64,000 nt of DNA, from the NCBI RefSeq assembly GCF_009928415.1, contig NZ_JAABNN010000020.1:1-64000 (forward strand). The letters are read 5' to 3'. The DNA comes from Bacillus sp. USDA818B3_A. GTDB taxonomy: Bacteria; Bacillota; Bacilli; Bacillales; Cytobacillaceae. The position numbers and the translations under genes are program-made. This document shows, piece by piece, positions 52,077 to 61,196 of this stretch. The first letter of the stretch is position 1. Each line of letters begins with the position of its first letter. The notes under the pieces are model-generated. The model worked only from the letters and a program-made list of their open reading frames with translations, was not told the DNA's origin and ran no database searches.

Positions 52077-53495
52077 TTAGTTAATTTTCTCATTAATTTC
52101 ATCTGTTGGATTTTGATTCATTGTTCTTTTTTTAAAAAAAGGATAGATAGCAGTTAAACACAGTAACCATGGGATACCGAATTGCAGCATGATTTTAAAA
52201 TCAGTAAACCAGGTGGTGATCATTAAGCTCAGGAGAAGGACTGCTCCTGCTATTGTTAAATATGGAAACCCGGGCATTTTAACAGGCAATTTTCTGCCGC
52301 CTGACTTCTCCCATTTTTTTCTGAAAAACAAGTGTGAAACAAAAACCATAAACCATGTGAAAATAGCACCGAACATAGAAATTCCCATCATAAATGCATA
52401 AGAGGAATCTGGTAATAAGGCATTTACCGCTGCTGCAAGTAAAATTCCTAGAGTAGAAATGGCCAGTGCCCCAAGAGGAACCCCTTTTTTGCTTAATTTC
52501 CCGAAAACGGCTGGTGCTTGATTTCCTTGGGAAAGTGAAAACATCATTCGGGTAGAAGCATACAATTGACTATTCATCGCTGATAAGGCAGCAGTTAAAA
52601 TAACAAAATTCATGATTCCGGATGCACCAGGAATATTTAATAGCTCCATTACTTTCACAAATGGACTTTCTTCCACTCCCGCTGAGCTCCAAGGAACAAT
52701 CATTAACATGATGCCAATCGTCAAGATATAAAAGACTGATAAACGGAAAAGTGTTGCCTTCAACGCTTTTGGCACGGCAACATCCGGGTCTTTCGCTTCA
52801 CCCGCTGTGACCGCTATTAATTCTGTTCCTAAAAAGCTAAAAAGAGAAATAAAAACAGCCACCCACGTTCCCCACCAGCCGAACGGTAAAAAACCCCTGT
52901 CATTCACTAAGTTTTTTGGTCCCATATTCGGTTCTGCATGCCCGCCTAAAAAAACATAGGCTCCAAGGAGAATAAAACCAACGATGGCACTTATTTTAAT
53001 CATGGAGAACCAATACTCAAAAGTCCCAAAAGCATTTACACTTGTGGCATTAATATAAATGAGGACTAGCGCAAATAGGACGATCCAAACGATTCCAGGC
53101 ACATGTGGAAACCAATACTTCATATAAACAGCAATGGCACTTACCTCTACTCCCACAGCAAGAACGTTTGCGATCCAATAGGAATATCGGACAAGATAGC
53201 CTGTAAACGGATTAATATATTTTTCTGCAATCGTGCCAAAAGATCCGGTCGTAGGATGCGCTACCGTCATTTCCGATAAACACCCCATTAATAGTAGGAC
53301 AATCAATGCACCTATTGCATAACTGAGTATTACACCGGGTCCTGCCGTACTAATGGCCATACCACTGCCCAGAAAAAGGCCAGTTCCTATGGCACACCCC
53401 ATGGCAATCATCGTAAGCTGATTCGTTTTTAGTTCTCGCTTTAATCCCTTTTCTTTGGCATTTCCACTCTTCCGTTGAGCATTTTTGTCCTCCAT
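52077..53495 (-). CDS. APC family amino acid permease, probably for tryptophan or kynurenine
   Basis: 472 residues with twelve spans. MIAMGCAIGTGLFLGSG is the substrate-binding broken helix of APC transporters, followed by GPGVILSYAIGALIV and HPTTGSFGTIAEKYI, as in the AnsP/GABA permease group. It lies inside the kyn operon, 13 bases after kynU, so import of tryptophan or a related aromatic amino acid is likely (inference from position). The start at 53495 follows GGGGG by six bases. Confidence 0.9.
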   Translation of the reverse strand: MEDKNAQRKSGNAKEKGLKRELKTNQLTMIAMGCAIGTGLFLGSGMAISTAGPGVILSYAIGALIVLLLMGCLSEMTVAHPTTGSFGTIAEKYINPFTGYLVRYSYWIANVLAVGVEVSAIAVYMKYWFPHVPGIVWIVLFALVLIYINATSVNAFGTFEYWFSMIKISAIVGFILLGAYVFLGGHAEPNMGPKNLVNDRGFLPFGWWGTWVAVFISLFSFLGTELIAVTAGEAKDPDVAVPKALKATLFRLSVFYILTIGIMLMIVPWSSAGVEESPFVKVMELLNIPGASGIMNFVILTAALSAMNSQLYASTRMMFSLSQGNQAPAVFGKLSKKGVPLGALAISTLGILLAAAVNALLPDSSYAFMMGISMFGAIFTWFMVFVSHLFFRKKWEKSGGRKLPVKMPGFPYLTIAGAVLLLSLMITTWFTDFKIMLQFGIPWLLCLTAIYPFFKKRTMNQNPTDEINEKIN

Positions 53496-53508
53496 ATACA
53501 TCCCCCTT

Positions 53509-54780
53509 TTAGGCTACGATTTCACGTTCATTCTCAAATTTTTCATATTGCTTCTCTTTCATAATAGTCTTGAGTAATTGTACCACAGTCCAAACTTCCT
53601 CGTAGGAGGTATAAAGGGCAACTGGTGCAAGACGAATGATATTCGGTGCTCTGAAATCTGGAATAATACCATTTTCTTTTAAGGATTTACATATCCTTGC
53701 TGCTTCTTTATGCTCAAGGCTTATATGCCCGCCACGGCGGTTGTCTTCTTTTGGTGTACCAACGAAAAATCCCATGTCCTTTAGCTCATTTTCAACTAAA
53801 TCTATTAAATATTGATTTAGTTTAAGAGACTTTTGACGAATATTTTCAATGCCTGCTTCTGTAAAAATTTCTAATGACCCTAACAAAGGGGCTGCACTTA
53901 AAATATGAGGGGTTCCTATTTGGAATGCTGCAGCTGAATGAGCTGGTGTGAATGTATGCTCCATATCAAACTGTTTCTCTTTTTTAGAACCAAACCATCC
54001 TGCCAAGCCAGGAATTTCCCCAAAATGTTTTCGATTTACAAATAAGCCTCCAACACCTCCTGGGCCCCCATTTAAATGTTTATAATTACACCAAAAGGCA
54101 AAATCAACGTCCCACTCACTAAAAGAATGGGGAATCGCGCCAACCGAATGGCATGCATCAAATCCGATTAAGATACCTCTATTATGTGCTTCAGCGGTTA
54201 ATCGTTTGATATCTAAAATTTGACCGCTGCGGTAAAGGACCGTAGGCAGGATGATCAGAGCAATGTCGTCGTTCATCGCTTCAATAATGTCATCCTCTTC
54301 TAAAAAGCGGCCATCACGGCTTTTCACACGAATGAGATGCGAATCGGGATCATATCCGTGGTTGCGTAACTGGCTTTGAAGCGCATAAATATCTGTTGGA
54401 AAGGTTAGTTCATCTGCTAGAATTTTCGTGCGCAGTCCTTCCGGTTTATAAAATGTGGATACCAACTGATGGAGATTGACGGTTGTAGAACCCGTGACCA
54501 TGACTTCTTCAGCTGAGGCTCCCACTATCGGTGCAAGCTTCTCGCCCAACTCTTCTGTCATAAAGAACCATGGATGTTTCCCTTGTGTCCAGCCATCAAT
54601 CCCATATTCTTTCCAATCCTCTAAGGATTCTAATAGAGTCTTTTCCGCTCTTTTCGAAAGAAGTCCTAATGAGTTCCCGTCCATATAAATGGTTCCAGGC
54701 TTTAGATAGAACTCTTCTCGAAAATGTCTAAGGGAATCTTCCTTATCCAATTCTTTCGCGTAATCTAAACCTTCTAGCAT
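53509..54780 (-). CDS. kynU: Kynureninase
   Basis: 423 residues from ATG 54780, seven bases after GGGGAG. The open frame runs 33 codons further up, but into the operator region. It is PLP-dependent and cleaves kynurenine to anthranilate and alanine. YMDGNSLGLL, TVNLHQL, FDACHSVGAIPH and WCNYKHLNGGPGGVGG, with the PLP lysine, match the family. It is the first gene of the operon, so in this unit tryptophan can be taken to anthranilate. Confidence 0.95.
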   Translation of the reverse strand: MLEGLDYAKELDKEDSLRHFREEFYLKPGTIYMDGNSLGLLSKRAEKTLLESLEDWKEYGIDGWTQGKHPWFFMTEELGEKLAPIVGASAEEVMVTGSTTVNLHQLVSTFYKPEGLRTKILADELTFPTDIYALQSQLRNHGYDPDSHLIRVKSRDGRFLEEDDIIEAMNDDIALIILPTVLYRSGQILDIKRLTAEAHNRGILIGFDACHSVGAIPHSFSEWDVDFAFWCNYKHLNGGPGGVGGLFVNRKHFGEIPGLAGWFGSKKEKQFDMEHTFTPAHSAAAFQIGTPHILSAAPLLGSLEIFTEAGIENIRQKSLKLNQYLIDLVENELKDMGFFVGTPKEDNRRGGHISLEHKEAARICKSLKENGIIPDFRAPNIIRLAPVALYTSYEEVWTVVQLLKTIMKEKQYEKFENEREIVA

Positions 54781-54835
54781 CATGATTCTCCCCTTTGCAA
54801 TTAAAAGAATAGTTTTGTAAAACGCTTTCAATAAT

Positions 54836-54858
54836 AATATTGACATCATGTCAGTATT
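54836..54858. promoter_or_regulatory. Operator 1 between kynU and its TetR regulator
   Basis: AATA-TTGACATCATGTCA-GTATT, a dyad around TGACAT-C-ATGTCA. It lies in the kynU leader region and is repeated in weaker form at 54870-54891. Confidence 0.75.
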
Positions 54859-54869
54859 ATTATTGAATG

Positions 54870-54891
54870 AATATGACACTAAGTCAATATT
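54870..54891. promoter_or_regulatory. Operator 2 between kynU and its TetR regulator
   Basis: AATATGACACTAAGTCAATATT, a dyad with outer arms AATAT(T)GAC. Its centre is 33-34 bases, about three helical turns, from operator 1. Confidence 0.7.
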
Positions 54892-54988
54892 ATTTTTTGA
54901 AAGAAGGATTAGTTTAATTAGATCCCTTTATTTTTTTGAATAATACCTATATTCTAATATTATGAGATGAGTGTGTGGAGGAATAATA

Positions 54989-55603
54989 ATGAAGCAAGAT
55001 CATGTGGAGGATAAACGACATTTACGATCGATGTTAACGAGGCAGAAATTATTAGAGGCTGCCAAAGAGGTTTTTCTCAGGGAAGGGTACCAAAAAGCGA
55101 CCATTTCCCAAATGATTAAAAAAGCGAACATCGGATATGGAACTGCCTATGTACATTTTGAAGGAAAAGAAGATCTCTTAATTGTATTAATGGAGGATGT
55201 CATGCAGCTTTTTTTTACAATCGCAGAGACCTCCTTTCACCCAAAAGTAAAACAAGAAGCGGAAGAAATCATCTACCAACAAGCCAAATCTTTTCTATTA
55301 ATGGCAGAGGCTGAACAAGATATGATGCAGGTCTTTGAACAGGCCATTGGAATTTCTCCTTTAGTATCTGATAGATGGAAAACCATTCGGGAAAAATTTA
55401 TTCAGCGAATTTCACAGGACATCGCCTATGTACAACAGACCGGATTGGCTAGGTCCGAATTAAATCATGAGATCGTCGCACGAAGTTGGTTTTTTACAAA
55501 TGAAATGTATTTATGGGAAATTGTCCGAAAGGAACAACATCATTCTGTTGAGGAAATCGCTAAAACGATTACCTCTTTCTATGTAACAGGACTTTATATC
55601 TGA
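54989..55603 (+). CDS. TetR family regulator, probable repressor of the kyn operon
   Basis: 204 residues from ATG 54989 behind GGAGG. ATISQMIKKANIGYGTAYVHF is the helix-turn-helix, followed by EGKEDLL. The C-terminal part is the diverse TetR ligand domain. It is divergent from kynU with two dyads between them. By analogy with other kyn-linked regulators the effector may be kynurenine or anthranilate, but that is inference. A terminator follows at 55609. Confidence 0.9.
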   Translation: MKQDHVEDKRHLRSMLTRQKLLEAAKEVFLREGYQKATISQMIKKANIGYGTAYVHFEGKEDLLIVLMEDVMQLFFTIAETSFHPKVKQEAEEIIYQQAKSFLLMAEAEQDMMQVFEQAIGISPLVSDRWKTIREKFIQRISQDIAYVQQTGLARSELNHEIVARSWFFTNEMYLWEIVRKEQHHSVEEIAKTITSFYVTGLYI

Positions 55604-55608
55604 TACTA

Positions 55609-55640
55609 AAAAGAAAGCACACGTTCCATTTGCTTTCTTT
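55609..55640 (+). terminator. Terminator of the kyn-linked tetR gene
   Basis: AAAAGAAAGCA/TGCTTTCTTTG across an 11-base loop, just after the stop codon. Confidence 0.75.
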
Positions 55641-55670
55641 GAAGTATGGTTGAATATTTTTATATTACAT

Positions 55671-56963
55671 TTATAAAAGTTTTAATGTTGTCCTGAATAG
55701 TACCTCGCACCCAAGGGCCACGTCTTCATACGAACTCCACTCATCTGGATGATGACTAATGCCATTCTGGCTTCTTACAAAAATCATGCCAATATCTGTG
55801 AGTTCTCCCATCACCATCGCATCATGCGCAGCCCCGCTTGGTAATTCATACACAGGAGACTGTAATTCTTGAAGAGAATCTTTTACTGCGTTCATCACGA
55901 CCGGCGAACTCATCACAGATGATACCGATTGAACCTGCCTAATTTCACACTTTAACCCTCGGTTTGCAGCTATGGCCCGGATAGAATCATAGATTTTCGT
56001 AACCGTATTTTCACGCCGCTCATTCGCTATATCCCGAACATCCAGTGTAAAATCCACTCTCCCGGGAATGACATTACTGCTTCCGGGCTTGACTTCCAAT
56101 TTTCCTGCTGTTGCGACACTTCCGTTACTTTCCTGGGCGATTTTCTCAATCGCTAGTATACATTCGGCTGCAGCTGTTAAAGCATCTTTTCTCTCTTTCA
56201 TCCAGGTCGTTCCTGCATGTCCTGCTTCACCTGTGATCGTTACTTCCGCCCATTCTCCGCCAGAGATTCCCGTAACGACTCCAACAGCTAAATCTTTATT
56301 TTCTAACACTTTTCCCTGCTCAATATGTACTTCAAGATAAGCTTTTACTTCCCTCTTACTTAACTTAGCTTGTTCTAGACGGTCTGGATTAATCTGATTA
56401 AAATATTCCCCCTCTAGAGTGGCTTTCCTCATGACCTCAAGATAGGAGATCCCATCTTTATCTGTTGCTAAAGCTAAATTTTCCTTCAATTTTTCCGCAC
56501 CTTCTGTTCCGACCAAAGCGGTGCTGCCTACAAAACCATAATCAAAACGAGCTCCTTCCTCATCTGTTAAGGATACAACCTTTATCGTTCGATCAGGTTG
56601 AATTCCTTTGTCTTTCAATGTACAAAGGACCTCAACACCCATCAGAACACCCATGGCTCCATCAAAACGACCGCCTGAATTCACGGTATCCAGGTGAGAA
56701 CCTATAAGAATGGCAGGTAATTCTGGGTTTTTACCGATTATTTGCCCAAAGATATTTCCAGCTGCGTCCATATAAGGCGATAAGTCCGCTTGTTCTAAAA
56801 GTTTTAGAAACCATTTTCGTGCTTCGATATCCTTTTGATCAAATGAGTTCCGAGTAACCCCGCCATTATCTCCTTCTCCTATTTTTCCTAGAGCCATTAA
56901 TTGGTTCCAAAGGCGGTTTTGATCAATGGTTAAATTTAAACTCTCCATAAAATTTGCTTCCAT
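55671..56963 (-). CDS. Zn-dependent hydantoinase/carbamoylase family amidase
   Basis: 430 residues of the M20/AmaB type. GSHLDTVNSGGRFDGAMGV gives the first metal-binding His-Asp pair, LTDEEGARFDYGFVGS the next Glu residues, and SGAAHDAMVMGEL the C-terminal His. Members split N-carbamoyl-L-amino acids, allantoate or ureidoglycolate. No hydantoinase or allantoinase is nearby, so the substrate stays open. ATG 56963 follows AGAGGG. Confidence 0.9.
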   Translation of the reverse strand: MEANFMESLNLTIDQNRLWNQLMALGKIGEGDNGGVTRNSFDQKDIEARKWFLKLLEQADLSPYMDAAGNIFGQIIGKNPELPAILIGSHLDTVNSGGRFDGAMGVLMGVEVLCTLKDKGIQPDRTIKVVSLTDEEGARFDYGFVGSTALVGTEGAEKLKENLALATDKDGISYLEVMRKATLEGEYFNQINPDRLEQAKLSKREVKAYLEVHIEQGKVLENKDLAVGVVTGISGGEWAEVTITGEAGHAGTTWMKERKDALTAAAECILAIEKIAQESNGSVATAGKLEVKPGSSNVIPGRVDFTLDVRDIANERRENTVTKIYDSIRAIAANRGLKCEIRQVQSVSSVMSSPVVMNAVKDSLQELQSPVYELPSGAAHDAMVMGELTDIGMIFVRSQNGISHHPDEWSSYEDVALGCEVLFRTTLKLL

Positions 56964-57017
56964 AGAATCCCTCTCAATTTCAAATTAAAAAACCTTTCTA
57001 ATTCCTGATGATGCATG

Positions 57018-57368
57018 TTAATTTCTTTTTTGTGTATGTAGATACTCTTTCCAGGCAGTAATGCCGCCTTCTAGCAATGTGACATTATAGTTTTTTTCAG
57101 ACAAGATTGTGGCACATTTTTTGGCAGAGTTTCCTGTTGTACAGGTTACTACGATTTCATGGTTTTTAGGTAATGATGCGACTTCTTCAACTCTCTTTTC
57201 CTCTAGTTCAAAAATCGTCGTTTTTGGTATATTAAAACTTTTAATCTTAGGAGCTTCAATGTGAAAATCATTGTATTTGTCCTCTGCACGGACATCAAGT
57301 ATGTAAGTTTGGCCATTTCCTTTCAGTCTCGCTTCAAGTTCTTTTGGCGTAATCGTTTTTATGGTCAA
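57018..57368 (-). CDS. Rhodanese-domain sulfurtransferase
   Basis: About 116 residues, a single rhodanese domain. YILDVRAEDKYNDFHIEAP is the start of the fold. The active-site loop is CTTGNSAKK with the sulfur-carrying Cys near residue 84, and LLEGGITAWKEYL is the family ending. TTG 57368 lies eight bases after GGAG and is preferred to the GTG at 57377. Transcribed after the amidase gene's upstream region; monocistronic. Confidence 0.88.
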   Translation of the reverse strand: MTIKTITPKELEARLKGNGQTYILDVRAEDKYNDFHIEAPKIKSFNIPKTTIFELEEKRVEEVASLPKNHEIVVTCTTGNSAKKCATILSEKNYNVTLLEGGITAWKEYLHTQKRN

Positions 57369-57398
57369 AATCAACACTCCTTTTGAAGGTTTTAGTTC

Positions 57399-57482
57399 TT
57401 AGAATACCCCCATTTTTCTATGGAGTCCAGGATCGGAAGAGATATTGCAATCAATCCCTAAATCTAAGGAAAGCTTTCCCCA
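57399..57482 (-). pseudogene. C-terminal remnant of a second SIS-domain enzyme
   Basis: A minus-strand frame reads GKLSLDLGIDCNISSDPGLH then RKMGVF and a stop. This matches the last residues of the SIS gene at 59407 (RKLSIDLGIDCNISSDPG, FHRKMGSYTY). The DNA is about 80% identical by eye over 80 bases, and the match ends abruptly at both sides. A second copy of the gene once stood here, or its end was duplicated. Confidence 0.8.
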
Positions 57483-57551
57483 GAAATTATGGTGTTTAAT
57501 AAATTAATTTATTCTGATATTTTGATACAAGGAAATAAAACTTAAGTGTTT

Positions 57552-58067
57552 TTATAATGATGTTTGAATACCAAACTTTTTCTTGTGGTAGTAAAGAAGG
57601 AACTCATAATAGAATAAGAATAAAGAAATAACTAGCAAATAGGTGGGAAAAGAATACACCAATTTCCAACCGTGATATGTAAAGATATGCAATCTTACAA
57701 TGACAAATTCAAAACAAATCGCAACGAGGGACCAACATAAAATATAAAGTACAATCTTCATTCTCATCGGTCTAAACCATTCATAAAAATAAACACAAAG
57801 ATAGCCAAATGGAGCATACACTCCGCTTAATACAATATCAAACACTTCATACTTTTCCGAATCATTTATTCGATATACATCATAAGGAGATATGGCAGCA
57901 ATGCTATGGTCGATGATGTTTGGAATTGCCACACTTAATAGGACGATTAAGTAAGAAACTTCGGTGGGCATTTTTTTGGGCAGTCTTACCAAAAAAATAC
58001 TCACAACCAGAACTATTATTATGAACCATTCATTTTCATCAAAGTGTTTCGGTAAGTATAAAAACAT
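57552..58067 (-). CDS. CBO0543-like small membrane protein (third of three)
   Basis: About 171 residues with five predicted spans. Blocks such as YRINDSEKYEVFDIVLSGVY and HIFTYHGWKLVYSFPTYL resemble the CBO0543 family of small clostridial and Bacillus membrane proteins. The ATG at 58067 follows GAGGAG at slightly long spacing; TTG at 58076 is the alternative. It ends a run of three such genes with gaps of ten to twenty bases. Function unknown. Confidence 0.72.
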   Translation of the reverse strand: MFLYLPKHFDENEWFIIIVLVVSIFLVRLPKKMPTEVSYLIVLLSVAIPNIIDHSIAAISPYDVYRINDSEKYEVFDIVLSGVYAPFGYLCVYFYEWFRPMRMKIVLYILCWSLVAICFEFVIVRLHIFTYHGWKLVYSFPTYLLVISLFLFYYEFLLYYHKKKFGIQTSL

Positions 58068-58084
58068 GGGTACCAAAACTCCTC

Positions 58085-58540
58085 TTAAATAAATTTTTTC
58101 CTAAATAGCATCCATAAAAAATAAGAAACGAATAAAATAAATGACTTTTCAATAAAAGAAGCGACAATATTCCACTTCACATCATGAAGAACTCCTAGTT
58201 TGAGCAAACCGTATTCATTAAGCATTAAAATAAATATGGCCACGAAAAGAATGGAGCATTTCGCAGATTTTCGATTGAATCTCAACGAGGCCTCAAAAAA
58301 GAGCACAATCAAAAGCGGAAAAAGAATTAATCGATCAAAGGCATAAGTCCAAAAATCCGCTAATTTCGTCGATACTTTTATCCAAGTTAAATTCACATAT
58401 ATAATCCAAGATAGCGGGTGCATGAGCAGCCATACAACAAGCCAAATAAAAATAATCTCAAACATATGCAATTTTTTTGGCATAACACAAAAAGATATGA
58501 GAATTAGTATAGTGATGGATGATATGATGGCTATATTCAT
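58085..58540 (-). CDS. CBO0543-like small membrane protein (second of three)
   Basis: 151 residues with four or five spans. It shares the W.ig.hP.SW.iY pattern and a polar centre with its neighbours but is the most divergent of the three. GGGGAG lies before the ATG. It lies nine bases after the first gene. The identification rests largely on the neighbours. Confidence 0.65.
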   Translation of the reverse strand: MNIAIISSITILILISFCVMPKKLHMFEIIFIWLVVWLLMHPLSWIIYVNLTWIKVSTKLADFWTYAFDRLILFPLLIVLFFEASLRFNRKSAKCSILFVAIFILMLNEYGLLKLGVLHDVKWNIVASFIEKSFILFVSYFLWMLFRKKFI

Positions 58541-58549
58541 AAACTCCCC

Positions 58550-59071
58550 TTATTTCAACAAGTTATGGGATAAATCAAATATATTCCATAAAATAATAAG
58601 CCACGTAATGGAAAATGCCCAAGCTAGCAGTGGTTTAGTATGATGGATTCTCAAAATGACAAACATAACAAAATCAAAAATCACTGACCACCAAATATTC
58701 CATCCGTAATAATGCTTAATCACTTTATAGTGAAGATTAATGCATTCCATCGCACTGTAAATGAGGACCCAGAAAAGAATCCAAAAGATTCGTTTACCCT
58801 TATCAACGGGAAATTCCCCTAGATAAATCATGATTGTAGAGGGATAAATAACTGCCATGACAAGGAAATTGATGACTAAATGTCCAAACAATATTTTCTC
58901 TCCAAATATCGTTTCTTGATATTCCCACATACGATGGTCATGGAATAAAGTGTTCTTCAAAAGGTCGCCACCAATAAAAAACAAGATGGTAGGGTAATAA
59001 CTCCTCCAATTTTTCCAATCTCCCCATCTCATAGCTGCAAGTAAAAATAACATCGCATGGAAAAGATGCAT
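58550..59071 (-). CDS. CBO0543-like small membrane protein (first of three)
   Basis: 173 residues from ATG 59071 (MHLFHAMLFLLAA). RWGDWKNWRSYYPTILFFIGGDLL, the HDHRMWEY segment and HYYGWNIWWSVIFDFVMF are typical of the CBO0543 family. Five spans are predicted. It heads a three-gene unit of similar proteins, which probably arose by tandem duplication. A role has not been established for the family. Confidence 0.75.
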   Translation of the reverse strand: MHLFHAMLFLLAAMRWGDWKNWRSYYPTILFFIGGDLLKNTLFHDHRMWEYQETIFGEKILFGHLVINFLVMAVIYPSTIMIYLGEFPVDKGKRIFWILFWVLIYSAMECINLHYKVIKHYYGWNIWWSVIFDFVMFVILRIHHTKPLLAWAFSITWLIILWNIFDLSHNLLK

Positions 59072-59290
59072 TTTGTAACCACCCAACAATATTTCTTCAT
59101 TATTATCATTATTTCTAAAGTGAAAGGGATTAGTCTAAAAAGATTTAAATAGTAAGATTTTCGAAGCATGATGGTACTTTAACGGCTTTAGAATCAGGAG
59201 ACTATATGATTGAATATACTTTGCTTATTCGGAATCAAAGGAATGTAGTGATTGTTCTATTGAAACCTCCTTCACGCTGCTAATAAATTG

Positions 59291-59335
59291 AAAAAAGCCG
59301 TATATTGCTTGAAAAATTCAAGATACGGCTTTTTC
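59291..59335 (-). terminator. Terminator of the amino-sugar operon
   Basis: AAAAAGCCGTAT/ATACGGCTTTTT with an internal loop, followed on the minus strand by a T run. It lies about 70 bases after the SIS gene. Confidence 0.88.
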
Positions 59336-59406
59336 CTATAAATATCGTTAAGGTATACTTATTTTTATCAATAGGGCTTACAAAACTCAGCTCATTACAT
59401 GATGAT

Positions 59407-60495
59407 TTAATAAGTATAACTCCCCATTTTTCTATGGAAACCAGGATCTGAAGAGATATTACAATCAATCCCTAAATCTATAGAAAGCTTTCTAGCAAGG
59501 ACTTGAAATGGTACAACATATTCTAAAGAAGCAAAATACTGATGATTTTTAAAATCAAAGATTAAATTATGAGGATCCTTTTCAAGACCTTTATCAGAGG
59601 TAATAACAAAGTTTTTATTGCCTCTTTCCTTTTCAAAATAGTTTCTCATATTTATCATTCTATTGTGGTACTGACCTTCTGAACCAATATAGAACATGAA
59701 GGTATCTTGATCAATAGAATGATAAACACCATGCATGAATTCCTCTAATTCATATCCCGTTACACTATATCTAACCGCTTCCAGTACTTTTAATGTTCCT
59801 TCCATTAAAGCAGACTTGCACTGCTCATAGCCCACAAAGATCATTCTTCTAGATTTAATGAATTCCTCTTTATTATTGTTATACCAATCAACACTTTTTT
59901 CAGCAATAGCCGGGATATTATCGGTTGTATCAAGCAAATCGGATACATTGCTCTCATACTCTAAAGCAGTGATTTTCTTTGATTTTAAGCCAATGTTTAG
60001 AGCCAATAATACCAATGTAGCTACAGTTCCAATGTATCCTTTTGTTTTTGGCGCTGCATATTCAGGTCCTACTGAAATTTCTAAGAAACGTTCGGCATGA
60101 TCAATAATTGGTGTATCTTGCTCAGCAGATGCAGCAATGGTTGCATACCCTTTTTCCTTAGCTTTATCCAAAGCTAGGATGGTAGATGTAGATCTTCCTG
60201 CATGAGAAATCCCAATGACCAACGTATTTGAATCTGGTAAAAATTCTTGGTCTTTAAAATCCATCGGATATTGAGCAATGACTGGTATGCCTAAAACTTT
60301 CTCCATCAAACTACTGGATGCTAAACCAGCATGATAACTAGTTCCTGATCCTACTAAATATATCCTATCTATATTACTTGAGAAAATGTATTCAGTTGCT
60401 TCTTTAAGAATCTCATCTTTATTATCTACAATTTTTCTTACTGCATCTTTTGATTCTACAATATAATCGTACATATCCCATGTTTGTTTATTCAT
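59407..60495 (-). CDS. SIS-domain sugar isomerase/deaminase-like enzyme (GlmS isomerase-domain relative)
   Basis: 362 residues with two SIS domains. YLVGSGTSYHAG and GISHAGRSTSTILALDKAKEKG bind the sugar phosphate; VGYEQCKSALMEGTLKVLEAVR and EEFMHGVYH belong to the second domain, as in GlmS and FrlB/AgaS-type enzymes. There is no glutaminase domain, so it does not make glucosamine-6-phosphate from glutamine. With NanE and a mannose-type PTS it probably deaminates or isomerises an amino-sugar phosphate. Last gene of the operon. Confidence 0.88.
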   Translation of the reverse strand: MNKQTWDMYDYIVESKDAVRKIVDNKDEILKEATEYIFSSNIDRIYLVGSGTSYHAGLASSSLMEKVLGIPVIAQYPMDFKDQEFLPDSNTLVIGISHAGRSTSTILALDKAKEKGYATIAASAEQDTPIIDHAERFLEISVGPEYAAPKTKGYIGTVATLVLLALNIGLKSKKITALEYESNVSDLLDTTDNIPAIAEKSVDWYNNNKEEFIKSRRMIFVGYEQCKSALMEGTLKVLEAVRYSVTGYELEEFMHGVYHSIDQDTFMFYIGSEGQYHNRMINMRNYFEKERGNKNFVITSDKGLEKDPHNLIFDFKNHQYFASLEYVVPFQVLARKLSIDLGIDCNISSDPGFHRKMGSYTY

Positions 60496-60545
60496 TTTAT
60501 TATCCTCCTCTTAGTTCAAATCCATGTTGTCCTGTCAATCGATAT

Positions 60546-61196
60546 TCAGGTTCCTATTAATCTATCCAATTGTTTAATTTGTCCTTGTGATATAGAAAAA
60601 CTCTTTGCTTTTTGGAGTAATAGTTTCGACTGATCCACATCTCCAAGAAATTCATAAAGCTTTGCAAGTCTAAAGTAAAGTATGACCATTTCGGGTAGTA
60701 GCTTTGTTTTTTCAATCTTTTTCTCCAAAACACTTATATAGTTCCTGTCATGATCAATATATATCGTTTTTAATTCATTCAATTCACGGTATAATTCTTG
60801 ATTCGATTCTTGATCTATATGACCAATTAAGAAATTGTATATTTCTAATCCATCATTTCTGTGCCCGAAGTCTAAATAATAAGCATATACGGACAGTAGG
60901 ATACTAACCAAGTCTTTGATTTTGACATTCGATTTCCTTAATTGCTCTGTTATCTCTTTTATTTGATCGTATTGGTTGGTGTCTAGATAATATTTTATTT
61001 TTAATACCATGATCGTTTTTGACGAAAAATATAGTTTAATAGGTACAGAAGACAACAATTCCATATATTCATCTTCTTTTTTATAAAGTTTATATTCCAT
61101 CAATAACGACAAATATTTTTTGGTTATAACCTTCTTATATATAAAACTAGCGATAATACAGAAAAAAAATAATGAAGGTACTAAATAATTAGTCAT
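60546..61196 (-). CDS. Membrane-anchored helical-repeat protein in the PTS operon
   Basis: 216 residues. One N-terminal span (LVPSLFFFCIIASFIY, residues 5-20) anchors a cytoplasmic part made of helix pairs like TPR units (YYLDTNQYDQIKEITEQLRK, LYRELNELKTIYIDHDRNY, FRLAKLYEFLGDVDQSKLL). Its ATG overlaps the end of nanE by eight bases and the SIS gene follows, so it is inside the operon. I know of no such gene as a normal part of sugar operons. Role unknown. Confidence 0.75.
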   Translation of the reverse strand: MTNYLVPSLFFFCIIASFIYKKVITKKYLSLLMEYKLYKKEDEYMELLSSVPIKLYFSSKTIMVLKIKYYLDTNQYDQIKEITEQLRKSNVKIKDLVSILLSVYAYYLDFGHRNDGLEIYNFLIGHIDQESNQELYRELNELKTIYIDHDRNYISVLEKKIEKTKLLPEMVILYFRLAKLYEFLGDVDQSKLLLQKAKSFSISQGQIKQLDRLIGT

